From Mixophyes australis (lineage: Eukaryota > Chordata > Amphibia > Anura > Limnodynastidae), in the NCBI GenBank assembly GCA_036250195.1, contig JAVHZZ010000006.1, positions 183,655,350-183,719,349 on the forward strand: a stretch of DNA of 64,000 bases. The letters run 5' to 3'. The translations under genes were made by a program, and so were the position numbers. The notes beneath the pieces were generated by a model that ran no database searches, had not been told where the DNA came from, and saw nothing but the letters and a program-made list of their open reading frames with translations. Shown one piece after another: positions 34,946-46,400 of this stretch. The stretch's first letter is position 1. Each line of letters opens with the position of its first letter.

Positions 34946-35415
34946 CCTCGCTACCTTTAGCCTGTTACACAATTTCACACAAGACAACTACCCCCCGAAC
35001 CAACATTGTTGTGTGACGGGATCATTTAGCTTATGAGTCACTTTTACCTTTGCAGTCTGGCTGGGCCAAAAAGGAAAATTTAGACTTATCCTCATGTGTC
35101 AACTCCCATTGTCCCATAGATTGTAAGCTTGCGAGCAGGGCCTTCTCACCTCTTTGTCTGTTTTACCCAGTTTGTTTATTAGTTTATTATGTTTGTCCGC
35201 AATTGTAAAGCGCTACGTAATATGTTGGCGCTATATTATTAAATGATGATGATGATGATGATGATGATGTTCCCAGTACGTCATCTGGGAAAGGCGATGT
35301 CAAACTACACAGTCTTTTGAAATCAGTCTAAAAAATACACACCAAAAAAAATTTACAGTGTTGAAGCGAAAAAGAAATGTAACTGAGGAAAAGTTAAGTG
35401 CCGATAAAAAAATAA

Positions 35416-35844
35416 TTGCCAACACGCAGTGGCAAAGAGAGAATGAGGCCTTCACCTTTGGCTATTAGTGGCAGATCCCAAAAAGTTACCCAGCCTACAA
35501 TTGGTGCACAACTACTGTTACGCGTCAAAGCCGAGCTGCAAGATAACAGTGAGGCATTACAGGAGAATATTTGCTCTGATTCACAAATGACAACAATCCC
35601 TGTGGAGAGTCCATCCAACAGTGGGATGTCTAATCGTGAGCATTCTGCTGATGTGTGCCTTAATAGCCCGAGAGTAGCCGGTGATACCCAAATTGAGGAT
35701 GCCACTTTGGAATTAGAAGAGGATGAGGGGGAGATTTGTGTAGGCGACGAGGGCGCTAATGAGGATGTTGATGATTATGATGCAGACAGATACCAAATTG
35801 CCTTTCTCAATTTATATTTATATTCTAGATTATATAACGGCTGA
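35416..35844 (+). other. Acidic 142-codon open frame within the hAT-like element
   Basis: The predicted protein is polar, then strongly acidic (LELEEDEGEICVGDEGANED). No known domain. It may be a leftover of the hAT element's own gene upstream of a lost transposase, or chance. Not recognised. Confidence 0.3.
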
Positions 35845-35849
35845 ATAGT

Positions 35850-36215
35850 TTTCTATTTTACTCCTAGTGGAGAGAGGATCTGATACAGACAGATACCAAA
35901 CTGACTTTGTCCATTTCAATTTATATTGTACTGTATATAACGGCTGAATTTATTAGTATTTTATACAAGTGGAGGGGGGCCTAGAGAGACAGAAACCAAA
36001 CTGGCTTTCTCCATGTCAATTAATATTGTACAGTCTATAATGGCTGAATTTTTTGGTATTTTATACAAGTGGAGGGGGGCCTAGAGAGACAGAAACCAAA
36101 CTGGCTTTCTCCATGTCAATTAATATTGTACAGTCTATAATGGCTGAATTTTTTGGTATTTTATACAAGTGGAGGGGGGCCTTGAGAGACAGAAACCAAA
36201 CTGGCTTTTTCCATT
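35850..36215. repeat. Exact 100-bp tandem repeats, about 3.5 copies
   Basis: GGAGGGGGGCC starts at 35971, 36071 and 36171, giving a 100-bp period. The middle copies are almost identical, so the expansion is recent. An older diverged unit precedes them at about 35850. Confidence 0.95.
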
Positions 36216-37872
36216 TCTTTACATATTTAACTATAAGTGTAGGGTGTAATATACATTCAAAGACGATGGCTGCATTGCCAATATGCATAGATGGAGAGGA
36301 AGACAATCTGTTTTGTGTGTAGAATAGGCCTACCAACGAAGAATTAAACTGTTTTTTTGATGATTTATTACCTCAACAATTAGATTACTTGTCTCTAAAA
36401 CAGTTGGAGCACTAAATTGGGTTAATTTAGGCCCAAAAACATGGATTTTCCAAAAAAATAGCAAAACAAAACCAAACAAAACCAAAACCAAAACCAAAAC
36501 ACGCAATGGCGGTTTTGCAAAACCAAAACCAAAACCAAAACACGACGGTAATCCAGATCCAAAACCGAATCCAAAACCAAAACACGGGGGTCAGTGACCA
36601 TCTCTAATTCTAACCCCCCACAATCCTACCGACACTATTCAATCTCCCACACACCTGCTCCTCTAGCTTACTTACATACACACTTACACACTCCTTTCTG
36701 ACTCCCTCTTCCCTACACACCTCTTCTCCCACTTAACCCTCTCCATGTTTCTCTTCTCCACAAATATAACACCCAAGAAACAACCTTTTACATACTCACT
36801 ATTCTACTCTATCTACCCCTAGCTCTATGCCCACAGTCAAACAGCACCTTGTTTTTGTCCACTAAATAGTTAGATATTACTGATACTGCTCCTCACACAA
36901 ACGGATTCAGATTGAAACGCTTGGGATATGAAAAACAAGAAATAGATTTTTGTGGGGGGTGTGCTGCTCAGAGTCAAAGAGCACCCTGTTTTTTTGTGAC
37001 TTAGTAGTATGAATATAAGTGATACTGCCCCTCACACAATAGCTTTCAGATTTAAACACTTGGGATTTTAAAAGCTAAAAATATATCTTGTCCATTAAAA
37101 AGTTCAGATGTCAGTGATTTTGACACTCGCACAACTGCCTTCAGATTGAAACACCTTGATGTTACAAGCAAGAAAAGATTTTTGGTTTTTGGTCTACAAA
37201 GATTTTTGGTCCACAAATAATTAGTTTACTAATATACTATTACTACCAGTAGCCACTGATTGTCTCCTCTTCATTCTCTTACACCCAATTTATCAGCACA
37301 CATTTCCAGCAGACTGATCTGTAAATAAACTGTTAAAATTTGTGCATCAAATCACAGCTATTTCAATAAACATTGCCTCTTTCACCCTGTCCAACCCTCT
37401 ACAAGCCACTTTATGAGTACAGAGTTTGGAGTGAAAAACTCAGTACGACTCCATTCCCCAAAATTTGGATCTCTCAGAAGCCAAACGCTCATCTCTATTT
37501 AAATTATACAACAGCATTTGAAAAACATTTTGATCAGGAACGAATTTAGTCAGAAAAATGAACATTTATCAGTGGCTCTGCGGTAAATAGGCAGAAATTT
37601 ATTTCCCCCTTCCTTTATTATCCCTGCTTTTGTCTGTATTCCCTTTTCAGTAGAAATAGACTTTTTTTCAAATTCATCTTTTAGCACACAGAAAAAGAAA
37701 GTAGAAGAATGAGTAGGAAAATTTAAATAAAAAGAGGGAGGAAAAAAATAAGCCATGCAGACATTTACTTTCACACATAAATTTCATCATACTGTCGCTT
37801 TGCACTGTTTGAAAATAAAACAGCAAACTGCTTTTTCAAGAACAGTTATGTTTTAATTATATACACATGTAT

Positions 37873-37878
37873 TTTATT
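37873..37878 (-). promoter_or_regulatory. Candidate polyadenylation signal of ARF-like copy C
   Basis: AATAAA on the minus strand at the same relative place as in copies A and B. Confidence 0.45.
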
Positions 37879-38327
37879 ACAAAATAAGAATTCAGTAACA
37901 CATATGCATAATATTCATATTAAATAATTGTTAGGATAAGATTACTGTGGTATACTTAGTATACAACATTAAATATTCACTCAATATGACCTTCTGTTAC
38001 CATAGTGAGGTCATGAAATCAGAAAGTTATGTCAAATATAAAACCATTCATTGCATATTTTATGAGATTCCGAAAGAGTCTTATGTACTCAGTTTGTAAT
38101 GTGCATTGAAGTTTGAAATTCTGTCACTAAACATATAATGTTATATAAAGCAGATCCAGCAGGGGGAGCCAGGCAACCCTCCTGACAGCAGAATCCTTGA
38201 ATCATGATACAGAGGTATATACAAGTGGACAAAACAGTCACAATTTTCTAACAGGGTGTTTGCCCCATACGCATGTGGTTCCAAGTCTGTATACCTGGAA
38301 GGATGGTCACAACCGGGTCTTCTCAGG

Positions 38328-38897
38328 TCAGAATGATTTGTTCTTTTGAAACTTTTTCACCAAGCCAGTCAGGATTTCAAGTCCATCCACAAGTCCATCC
38401 CCTGTGGCTGCACAGCACCCTTGGACGTGCCACTGGTGTCCCTGTACCTTCATCAGCCCCAACTCCTTTGTCAACTCTGCGGGGCTCCTGGAGCCTGGAA
38501 GATCTTGCTTATTGGCCATAACCAAGAAGGGAACTCCTCTCATTTCATCATTTTCCAAGATAGCATTGAGCTCTGAGTTTGCCTCCAGAAATCTCTCTGG
38601 GTCAGCACTGTCCACCACAAAAACAAGCCCATCTGTATTCATGAAGTAATGTTTCCACAGGGTTCTGATCTTGTCTTGACCTCCTACGTCCCACACAGTA
38701 AAGGTCACATTACGGATGGGTTCCACAGTCTCTACATTGAATCCAATGGTGGGTATCGTACAGACTGTCTCATTGAGCTTCAGCTTATACAGGACCGTGG
38801 TTTTTCCAGCAGCATCTAGACCCAGCATCAGGATCCGAGCCTTGGTACCAGAGAAGTTCATTAGAGCTTGGTAGAGGCTGCTCAGGAGTACACCCAT
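38328..38897 (-). CDS. ARF-family small GTPase, copy C (189 aa, intronless)
   Basis: Complete ARF-type GTPase: MGVLLS myristoylation start, GLDAAGKT (26-33), [10 protein letters not shown] (47-56), WDVGGQDK (69-76), NKQD (129-132), CCAATGD (161-167). The start at 38897 is preferred over the in-frame ATG at 39002, whose extension spans the TATA box. It differs from copy B at about 11 residues (for example A79T, K107N, E171D), none in the nucleotide-binding motifs except Ile rather than Val at 48. Probably functional. It is the outermost intact member of the cluster seen here; a broken relative lies about 6 kb to the right. Confidence 0.92.
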   Translation of the reverse strand: MGVLLSSLYQALMNFSGTKARILMLGLDAAGKTTVLYKLKLNETVCTIPTIGFNVETVEPIRNVTFTVWDVGGQDKIRTLWKHYFMNTDGLVFVVDSADPERFLEANSELNAILENDEMRGVPFLVMANKQDLPGSRSPAELTKELGLMKVQGHQWHVQGCCAATGDGLVDGLEILTGLVKKFQKNKSF

Positions 38898-38990
38898 GGA
38901 TGCAGTAGATGTTCTTGTTCCTTTCTGTAAAAATCTGTTTGCTCTCTGCTGCTGTGCATGGATTTTGAAAACTTCATTACTATATATACA

Positions 38991-38998
38991 GGTTTCCT
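38991..38998 (-). promoter_or_regulatory. TATA box of ARF-like copy C
   Basis: TATATATA at the conserved 84-nt spacing from the ATG. Confidence 0.6.
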
Positions 38999-39940
38999 TC
39001 ACTGGCCAAACCCATGTTACTTAGTAACAAGGGAAGCCTGAAAAAAACTTCCTGGTTGCTTTGTCACTCTGTGCTGTGTTGGAAGATTTCAGCACAACCT
39101 GCTGTGACAGTGACACTGGTGAGAGATCACAGGAAGTGACCTCAGAATAAAACAATACTGCTGTGAGATAGTTGAAATAGACACATATATATTAAGTCAA
39201 TAATCATTTATTATAACAGCACAAATAAGGGGCATTATACTCAATGTTATATTTGCTTGCATAAAGTGACATATTAGCAATATTAGTGGTAAAACACTGT
39301 TCTACTCCTGCAGTTACACAGAAGCAAAGATCTATATTAACCCCTTCACCACTGAGGTTTTTTTCACTCCTGTACTGAGACTATTTTGACACTTTTTGGG
39401 CTGGTCACATTCCAGCATCAATATCAATAATATTTTATTTGGTAGCCCAAATTATACTTAGTTTTTTTCAGAAGACTTAGAAATATCAGGAAATACCCTT
39501 AAACTGCCTATACATCCTGTCACAGCAAAGAAATTCTGCAGAAAATGACCAGAAATAAGTTTTTTTCAATTAAAATCACAAGAAAGTGAACTAAAAGCAA
39601 AAGTGTATATTTCTTCTAACTTTAGCATCAATTCACCTTTCCAAAACATCAAAAAGCAGCATTCTACACATAGGTTTTCATAATAAATAATAATGTAAAT
39701 CTGCACTTAAAAATGTATGGTCTTGAATGAAATACATAAAAAGACATACTATTGATTTCTGTAGTATAGGGTGTTAATGACTGGTGATCAGATAATAACT
39801 ATTAAGAGAGCATATAATTTGAAAGAGAGGAACTATCCTCTTTCAAATGAGGAGTCATAGTTTCTTGGAGCCAGGAGGAATTCAAAAAACCCTCCTTCAC
39901 TCTGAGCTCATTGATGATTTCTGCAGTATAGGGAATTAAT

Positions 39941-39995
39941 CATATTTACCAACATTTTTCTCTTTCCCTGTGGGAGATCCTGGAGGGACGAGAAG
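39941..39995. mobile_element. Fragment of CATACTTGCC-family MITE in block C
   Basis: CATATTTACCAACATTTTTC followed by GGGAGATCC, at the same flank position as 22495 in block B, then fused to LINE-tail sequence. It shows that the insertion came before the B/C duplication. Confidence 0.65.
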
Positions 39996-40144
39996 AGGAA
40001 ACCGGAGCACCCGGAGGACACATTCACAAACTCCACATTGATAAGGTCTTAGTTGGGAATCAAGTGAGACAGAAATATTTATTCCACCGTGCTGCACTTT
40101 CACCTATAATGTCTAGTTGTCCGTCCATTAGAAAGAGCAAATTA

Positions 40145-40585
40145 TTGCACATATACAGCATTATTAACATTTATTTATATAGCACCAGTAAATTTCGTAG
40201 CACTTTATATTTGGGAACAAACAGCAATAAAACAATACTGGGTAATACATACAGACAGAGAGGTAAGAGGGCCCTGCTCGCAAGCTTACAATCTACGAGA
40301 CAATGGGAGTTTGATACATAAGGGTAAATGCTGCTTCATATTGCATATTTTTCCAGCTGGAAGGCAAAGGTAAAAATTATTGAATGAGCTGTATGATCAG
40401 TTACACAGCAATGTTGGTCAGAGGGTTGTTGTCTTGTGTTAGCTGAGTAGAGTGTGGTAATAGTGTAACCTAGGGAGATTAAGATGGTGGTTAAGGAATA
40501 TCATAAGCTTGCCTGAAGAGGTGGGTTTTTGGAGAACACTTGAAGGTTTGAAGATTCGAGAAAATTCTTATCGTGCGAGGGAGGG
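40145..40585 (-). mobile_element. L2 LINE 3'-end fragment
   Basis: The minus strand encodes a degraded L2 C-terminus (APTLCNSLP, LQTFKCSPKTHLFRQAYDIP) parallel to that at 34820-34930, then the L2 3' UTR with GCTTGCGAGCAGGGCC and a tail at the left end. Confidence 0.8.
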
Positions 40586-40605
40586 AATTACACAAAGTCG
40601 GTGCA

Positions 40606-40713
40606 TACCACCCAATTGTCCCGATTTAGGCGGGACACCACTGATTTGAGGGCTCTGTCCCGCCATCCTAATCGGGACAGCTTTGTTTTGTGAGTGGGAA
40701 TTTTGGGAGGTAT
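40606..40713. mobile_element. Small MITE (CATACCNCCCAA ends)
   Basis: CATACCACCCAATTGTCCC at the left and, reversed, CATACCTCCCAAAATTCCC at the right, about 108 bp. No target duplication found. Confidence 0.45.
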
Positions 40714-41660
40714 GTCTCATTCACTGCTACTCTGCTGTTCTGAAGGAGCTACGTGCACAATGGTTTACACGTTGATGAAGGTTTTTGGAATGGAGGGGAA
40801 GGGGAGGACAGTATGGGGCAGCCTAGCACTTCAAAAAAGGAGGTATGCATATGTACTAACTAATAAAAGTTATTACCTGATCTTATTCTTCCCTTTATCA
40901 TCATGTTAAAACCATATATGCAGACATCACAGTTGTTTAATTTTGTGTCTTATTCTTCAATTTACACACTATATAACACTGTAATATTGTGAAATCATGT
41001 TCACGTTTGTTGCCTAGAGGATCTCTAAACCTTGTAACATTATAAATATATTTACAATGACGTCAAAAGCGCTTCCTTTTTCCAAGTGTAAAACTTACCT
41101 TAGCTCACTCCCAGCTAGTTAATAAACAAGGTAATATCAGGTAAAAGACTAATGAATGGCCCCCAGTCTCAGCAGGATTATGCAGGGTGAGGATAGAGGG
41201 AGGGAAACTGTGTGATAGATATTTTAATTGACTCTTTCAAAAGAAGTGTTAACATAGTGGAAGAAGCAACTGAGGTGAGAGGGGGCTATGGTGCATGTAA
41301 AGTTGGACGTATGCTTGTTTTTTTGTGTGTAAAATAAGCATTTCAGTACTACGCATGCTCACAAAAAACTTTAAGCTTGCATACATATGAAGATTCGATC
41401 GAATCTTACACTTGTAGGATTGTACCCCACTGATCCGGAGCAGGGTGAAAAGGAGAAGAGGATGGCACTCACCCAACGAGCGATCTAGTGCAGTTAAGCA
41501 CTTCTTTTCAACAGCGTTCCTCTGTGCTGTTGACAGCGAATTGAAACCGAACAGCTGTTAACCAATCAGTGGCCAATGCGATGAGCCAACCAGGGCTCAC
41601 TTCCGGCCATTTGAATTTGACGTCAAAAGGACATGAGGAGCAGCAAAGGCACAGGAGCGC
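40714..41660. other. No gene or repeat recognised
   Basis: AT-rich sequence with only short open frames lacking domains. Confidence 0.4.
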
Positions 41661-42179
41661 TGTGACAGGCCAAACAAATGGCCACTGAGCTCCATTTTAT
41701 TATGCTTGTACTTTTATTGTGTTTATTATAAAATGCTATGTAACCAAGTAAAGCCGGGATATGTCTATATACATATATCAGCTAGGCGTTGTCCCAGTGC
41801 ATGTACTGGAAAGTTCCGTGTAGCTTCACTGCTTTGCACCTGCATAGAATGTGTGAAACTGTTTATTACTCATAGCTGTACCAATAAGAAGTTCTTAATT
41901 CTGTTTGTACCTTATATGTTAGTAATATTCGTCAGCCTTAGTTCCCTCTGTATAACAGCGATTTTTCTGCGACACAAGTTGCCTCGTCCTGGACCGTCGG
42001 TAATGGCGCCAGTCATTTGTCTATCCAGCTCGAGAGAGAGTTGGCCCTTGATAATTGCTGATTAAACATATTTCTAAGAGAACTATCAAAGGTAAGTATA
42101 TGATTATTATATATTTACTTGTGTGCAATAAAAGATTGATATTTGAACTTTGTGGTCACGACTCTTTAACTCCTTGCAA
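41661..42179 (+). other. Possible solo or 5' LTR, plus strand
   Basis: TGTGACAGGCC at the start, TATA-like TCTATATACATA near 41766, AATAAA near 42128, and CTCCTTGCA at the proposed end. A strong splice donor (AAAG|GTAAGT at 42091/42092) lies inside and another (GCAG|GTAAGT at 42357/42358) downstream. No second LTR, gag or pol was found. Weak call. Confidence 0.3.
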
Positions 42180-44399
42180 CCTGAACCTGTCACCACAAAC
42201 AAGCCCAAAGAAAGAAGAGAACAGATACCAGAGCTTAAAAAAGATAGAGCCTCTTCAAGCAAGCACCATGCCGAACTGGAGAAGAGGCGCCCGCTATTTG
42301 AAGAAACTGGAGAAGACAAAAATGTCGGGAAGAAGGTCTGTTTCCTGCACGGAGCAGGTAAGTTTGGTTCCCATGCTCTGCTCCACTGCCATCTGTGTCG
42401 GGCACAAGGCCCATGGGCACAATTTGGGCACTAGACCCATGCTGCATTAGAGGGCACAAGGGCCAGGGAGGTTAGGTGTGTTTTTCTAGGACCCTTAGTC
42501 ATTTATTTAGGGAACAGTTTGGTAAGGCTTACAAGTCTGGGGCACTAGTATCAGGAGTACAAACCTGTGGACACATTTAAACAGGAATAGCTTGTGGAGA
42601 CAAACTTTGGCACCAGGCCTGGCAACAGTATGAGGTAGCCCTGTGATTGTGAGACCGTGCCCGGTCTGACCCCATTTGCCTGTTTAAATCATGGTGGCCA
42701 TTTTGTGGTGGTTTCTTATAGACCTGTGGAAACACCTTCATCGTGCCTTTGCCCTCAATTGTCAGTCTCCCATTAAGGGTAGTCTTTTGAGGTACATCCA
42801 TGTTACAGGATCCAGCAGTCAGACCGCCATTTAAAGGTAGGCTTTTGTCATATTATATTGTAACTTGTTGTCTGTTATTCTGTGAACTGGTGTATGGAAC
42901 TGTGGAGATTGTAGAAAGGTTAGTACACTACACCTAGTGCTAGGCGTAATGTTGCGCAGCACACTAGTCACGTAGAACATTGTTAGGACCAGGGTGCTGC
43001 TGTTGTATTGTTGTTGTAGCAAGCACAAGAGTGGGTGGTATATACTAGCTCGCTAGATAGCTCTGTGGGTGGTCTGTTGTATGTCGCCCTTCTTTTTTCG
43101 ACACCAATCCTGGGAGTCGCAGATGACCATCAAGAGGAGATGGTGACTACCCGATGAGTATCGTTGTTTGGGCCTTCACCAGTAAATTGGTGCGTAAGAT
43201 ATTCAGGCAGGATACTTTCGTGTCTCAAATATCTGTAGCACCGAGCTCAAGCCCAGACCAAAATCGTGGTGTCCGCAATAGGAGTATAGTGTAGGGTCTC
43301 TGCTTCTGCCCATCACCTCTGAAACCCCTTCCTTCCACTCTGTAGTACTGTACTCAAATATTTGTTGTGGTTTCTCCGCTAGACCGAAGTGGTGTGTGGG
43401 GAGCTATGCTGAGGGGTCAGCACATATGGTAGGTGTACTGATCGTGATCAGCTAAGGACTCTTTGTGCGATTTTTACGTATACACCACACACTTACGACT
43501 TCCTACACTTAGAGAGGCGGAATGGGGGTCGGAAGGGGACGGCAAGCACTTCCAGCTGCAGCTTATACACAATTCTTCCCTGTATCCTTCAGCCATATGG
43601 AAGAGCGTCACAAACATACAGATATTGCTGCTTCATTGTTGCTAGCTCCACTAGTTGCTTTGCTTAGTTTCTACTTTAGCATTCCTGCCTTCTGTTTGGA
43701 CCCTGTCTTGTTCTGGTTTTGGCTCCTATAGAGATTTCCTTTTTCATGTTCTGTGATCTCTGCCTATCTCAGATATTTTCTTTTTTTGTTGTACCTGTTT
43801 GTCCATTGTCCTTGAGGTGACTATGACCAACCAGCAGCAAAATACCAGAGTGTTTTTTCTGAAGTGAAAAGAGGCTTCATTCATCTGTTTAAATGTGTCC
43901 ACAGACAACTGAAGTATCTCATAGATCACTGTAGTAGTATCTGTTTTCAGTCAGTTAAAATTAGTTATTCGAAAATTAAAATTTGAAAATGCTTCATGCA
44001 TGCAAGCAATACTACTCACTCATGGATGCATTTCTAAAAGAGGTAACCTGCAGCAAGTTTTGGGGACAATGAAATAAGGACAATTCATTTTGAAAATGTA
44101 CATTTCCATAGCGCAAAAGTCTAAATTAGTGATATTTACCTTTTTGATATCAAGCCTAAAATATTTGTAAGGGATGTGAAGGACAGCGTTTTAGTTGCGC
44201 CTCAGGCAGGAGAACGACTTTTTCCTCATCCCATCAACATGTGCTGATGAAGGCCCCGCCTCCTTGCTCTAAAATGTGCCAAAGCAGCTAACATGGAACT
44301 GTATTGCCTGAATGTATCTTTTGTAAACTGCATTAAATTGGAAGCTGAATCTTATTATTAAAAAAGGCTACCTTAGTTTGCTCTATCTGCTGTAAGCTC
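42180..44399. other. No gene recognised
   Basis: Short open frames only. 42180-42357 is purine-rich and ends at the donor noted above; it could be the leader of an unclassified retroelement. The rest shows no domain or terminal repeat. Confidence 0.35.
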
Positions 44400-44620
44400 C
44401 TCAACCAGCCTACTGGGCATATTCTACCATCAAGGGAGTGAAATCCAAGCTCACTGCTGGTCTGTCTTGTATCTGTTCTTGCTACTGATGAATCTGTCGT
44501 TGATGATGACATTCTAAAATAACATAACTGACATTTTAAACATTTTTGATGCCACATCCAAGTAGTAGGAGCTAATACATTTCTTAAAAGGGCATCTATT
44601 CTGGCTTGACAATCTGCCAA
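44400..44620 (-). pseudogene. LIM-finger-like fragment
   Basis: The minus-strand frame reads ADCQARIDALLRNV...WMWHQKCLKCQLC, matching the LIM pattern ..C..H-x2-C-x2-C-x2-C with the common WH..CLKC core. The first Cys of the leading C-x2-C pair is replaced by Leu (TTG), and the second finger lacks its remaining ligands. It may be a decayed LIM exon or a chance match; no splice acceptor was confirmed. Confidence 0.3.
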
Positions 44621-45002
44621 ATATAGTTAAACACACTTGAGGGCAGCAAGCCTGAATGCCTATAATGGAATATGTAATCCCTGGTCACTGTGTGTAGATA
44701 AAGGTGCATGGATTAGGCAGTGTACCTCCTTCTGTAGTCCTGGAAAGCTTGTGGCCATGGGTGTAAATGACCAGAGGGTCCTGGCACACAATAGTTTTTT
44801 GTTCAACAAAGTCTGTTTGATGGTGTAGGGACACAGTTGTGGTAACTTAGGGTGCAGAGCAAACAGATGTCTAAATAATTTGTGCGCCAGACCATCTCTA
44901 TAAAAATAATCTCTTTTATTTAAAGGACTTCTTCAATCCAGCATACTACTTGGTTTCAAACCAATAAAGAAAATATTTACTGTATCATTAAATTTTATTT
45001 TG

Positions 45003-45076
45003 CACAGGACCGTTGTTTTTCAAGCAGCATCAATACCCAGGATCAGTATCCAATCCAAGCTTGGTATCCACAGAAT
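45003..45076 (-). pseudogene. ARF-like gene remnant (P-loop region only)
   Basis: About 74 bp align to the intact copies over the codons for the P-loop (GGACCGTTGTTTTTCAAGCA against GGACCGTGGTTTTTCCAGCA, plus strand), with several mismatches and no open frame. It is followed at 45143-45240 by sequence like the ARF-like upstream flank, in the expected order. A fourth, dead member of the cluster. Confidence 0.75.
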
Positions 45077-45142
45077 TCTGTCAGAATTTGCTTGCTGGTA
45101 TTTCTGTGCATGCGTCTTTATCCACAGTCCTTTTAGAGCCCT

Positions 45143-45300
45143 GCGCTGTATTTCCTGGTTGCTCTGTCACTTGATGTAGTGTTGGAAGATTACTCTAAAA
45201 CCTTTTCTGACAGTGACACTAATGCTGAAAGCAACACAGGGATTAATCTCCTTGAGAACTTGTAGGTTTGAATAAGAGCAACTTTATTGCAATTTGACAT
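45143..45300 (-). repeat. Upstream-flank module of the ARF-like pseudogene
   Basis: TTTCCTGGTTGCTCTGTCAC and GACAGTGACACT match the flanks of copies A-C, and CAACTTTATTGCAAT matches the orphan modules at 7025 and 24430. It ties the orphan modules to this older gene lineage. Confidence 0.6.
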
Positions 45301-45428
45301 TAACTAAAGCTGCAAATGCTTTTCAGTAGTCAATTTCCTTTACTGCGCCTATATGTAAATATTCCTGTACTTTCATAATACATACAACATGCTTACCAAT
45401 TGAGGTAAACAGTAAACTGTATTTAATT

Positions 45429-45630
45429 CATACTTGCCTACTTTTCAAACTTCTCCTCTGGGAGATCTCATATGAGAAACCAGGAAATGGCAAAATTCAC
45501 GGCATTTCATAACAGGGGTGGGACTTAATAATGCAAAATCACATCATTAAGCCCCGCCGCCACCACATTCGGGAGGTTGCATACTTGTCCGGAAGGACTC
45601 CCCGAAATTCCGGGAGAGTAGGCAAGTATG
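45429..45630. mobile_element. hAT MITE of the CATACTTGCC family, 202 bp
   Basis: Ends CATACTTGCCTACTTTTC and ...GAGTAGGCAAGTATG; perfect 8-bp duplication ATTTAATT at 45421-45428 and 45631-45638. Confidence 0.92.
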
Positions 45631-46053
45631 ATTTAATTAACAGATCCAAATCTTACAGCTGAACTTGTGAATCACATTTTGTTCATTTTGTGTAAAGTAG
45701 CATCAAAAGCAATACTCTTTTCTCTTACTATAATAGTATATACTGTAATAAATGCTTATGAATCAAATGAATCAAATGTTGGTAACTATTTATTTTATTA
45801 GCGGCTGACTTCTTGAGTGGCACACATTGGAAGACATTTATGCAAACTGTTTGTTCTACAAGTGTAAAAGAGGAACAAAGCAGATGGTAATTATAATTCT
45901 ACTGCAGTTAAGAAAACAAAAGCAAATGTCTGCTTGCTATGGGCAACACCACCTTTTCTACAGTTAGTTGTAGAACTCTTTTCATATATGTCCCTGTTTT
46001 TATTCACAATTTACAAAGTTGAGTCGTATTCATTTGGTTTGCTCCTGTATACT

Positions 46054-46341
46054 CATACTTACCTACTTTCTTCAGCTCTCTTCCGGGAGCCAGCCAGTGG
46101 AGGTGGGTGTGAGGGGGCGGCCAAAATCGAGGCATTTTGGCCCCGCCCCTGTGATGTAATGACGCAAATTGCGTCATTTCACCAGGAATCGCGGCGTTTG
46201 GGATCTAATTCTGCCCCCTTCTGGGGCACTTCCTAGTGATGTGGGCAGAATTCGGGAGATTGCCACACTCACCCGGGAGTCCTGGAGACTCTCGCAAAAT
46301 GCGGGAGTCTCCCGGACATTCCGGGAGAGTTGGCAAGTATG
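46054..46341. mobile_element. hAT MITE of the CATACTTGCC family, 288 bp
   Basis: Ends CATACTTACCTACTTTC and ...GAGTTGGCAAGTATG; perfect 8-bp duplication TGTATACT at 46046-46053 and 46342-46349. Confidence 0.92.
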
Positions 46342-46400
46342 TGTATACTGTACTGCGTGACACATTTTTGTATTTCATGGATAACATGTCAGTAAACATT

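Larger units (their letters stand above)
31478..35268 (+). mobile_element. L2-clade LINE, 5'-truncated, interrupted by a hAT
   Basis: Endonuclease remnant (31478-31749), a hAT insertion (31750-32674), then the rest of the endonuclease, RT and C-terminal domain, and a 3' tail. The tail has GTAAGCTTGCGAGCAGGGCC, GTAAAGCGCTACG and GGCGCTATATTATTAAATG and ends in (ATG/GAT)n at 35240-35268, typical for L2. The start is set where the L2-like protein match begins. Confidence 0.85.
30398..36606. mobile_element. hAT-like TAGAGATG-family element, outermost layer of a three-level nest
   Basis: Starts TAGAGATGGGCGGGCTCGG and ends ...GTCAGTGACCATCTCTA, with AAACCAAAACC runs before the end, as in 4697-6304. 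Flanks ATTCTTAA (30390-30397) and ATTCTAAC (36607-36614) match 6 of 8, a drifted duplication. The element's own sequence is 30398-31477 and 35269-36606; an L2 LINE lies between. Confidence 0.65.
36830..40090. repeat. Tandem duplication block C (carries ARF-like copy C)
   Basis: Partial ~140-bp array (36835-37190), 3' flank to 38327, ARF-like gene, TATA region, upstream flank to about 39940, then a MITE fragment and LINE tail as in block B. 36607-36829 between the hAT nest and this block has no gene; 39000-39940 is gene-free flank. Confidence 0.8.

Noticed and set aside
36053..36322. Plus and minus frames around the 100-bp repeats
   Set aside because: The 100-bp period is not a multiple of three and the translation shows no domain; it arises from the tandem units.
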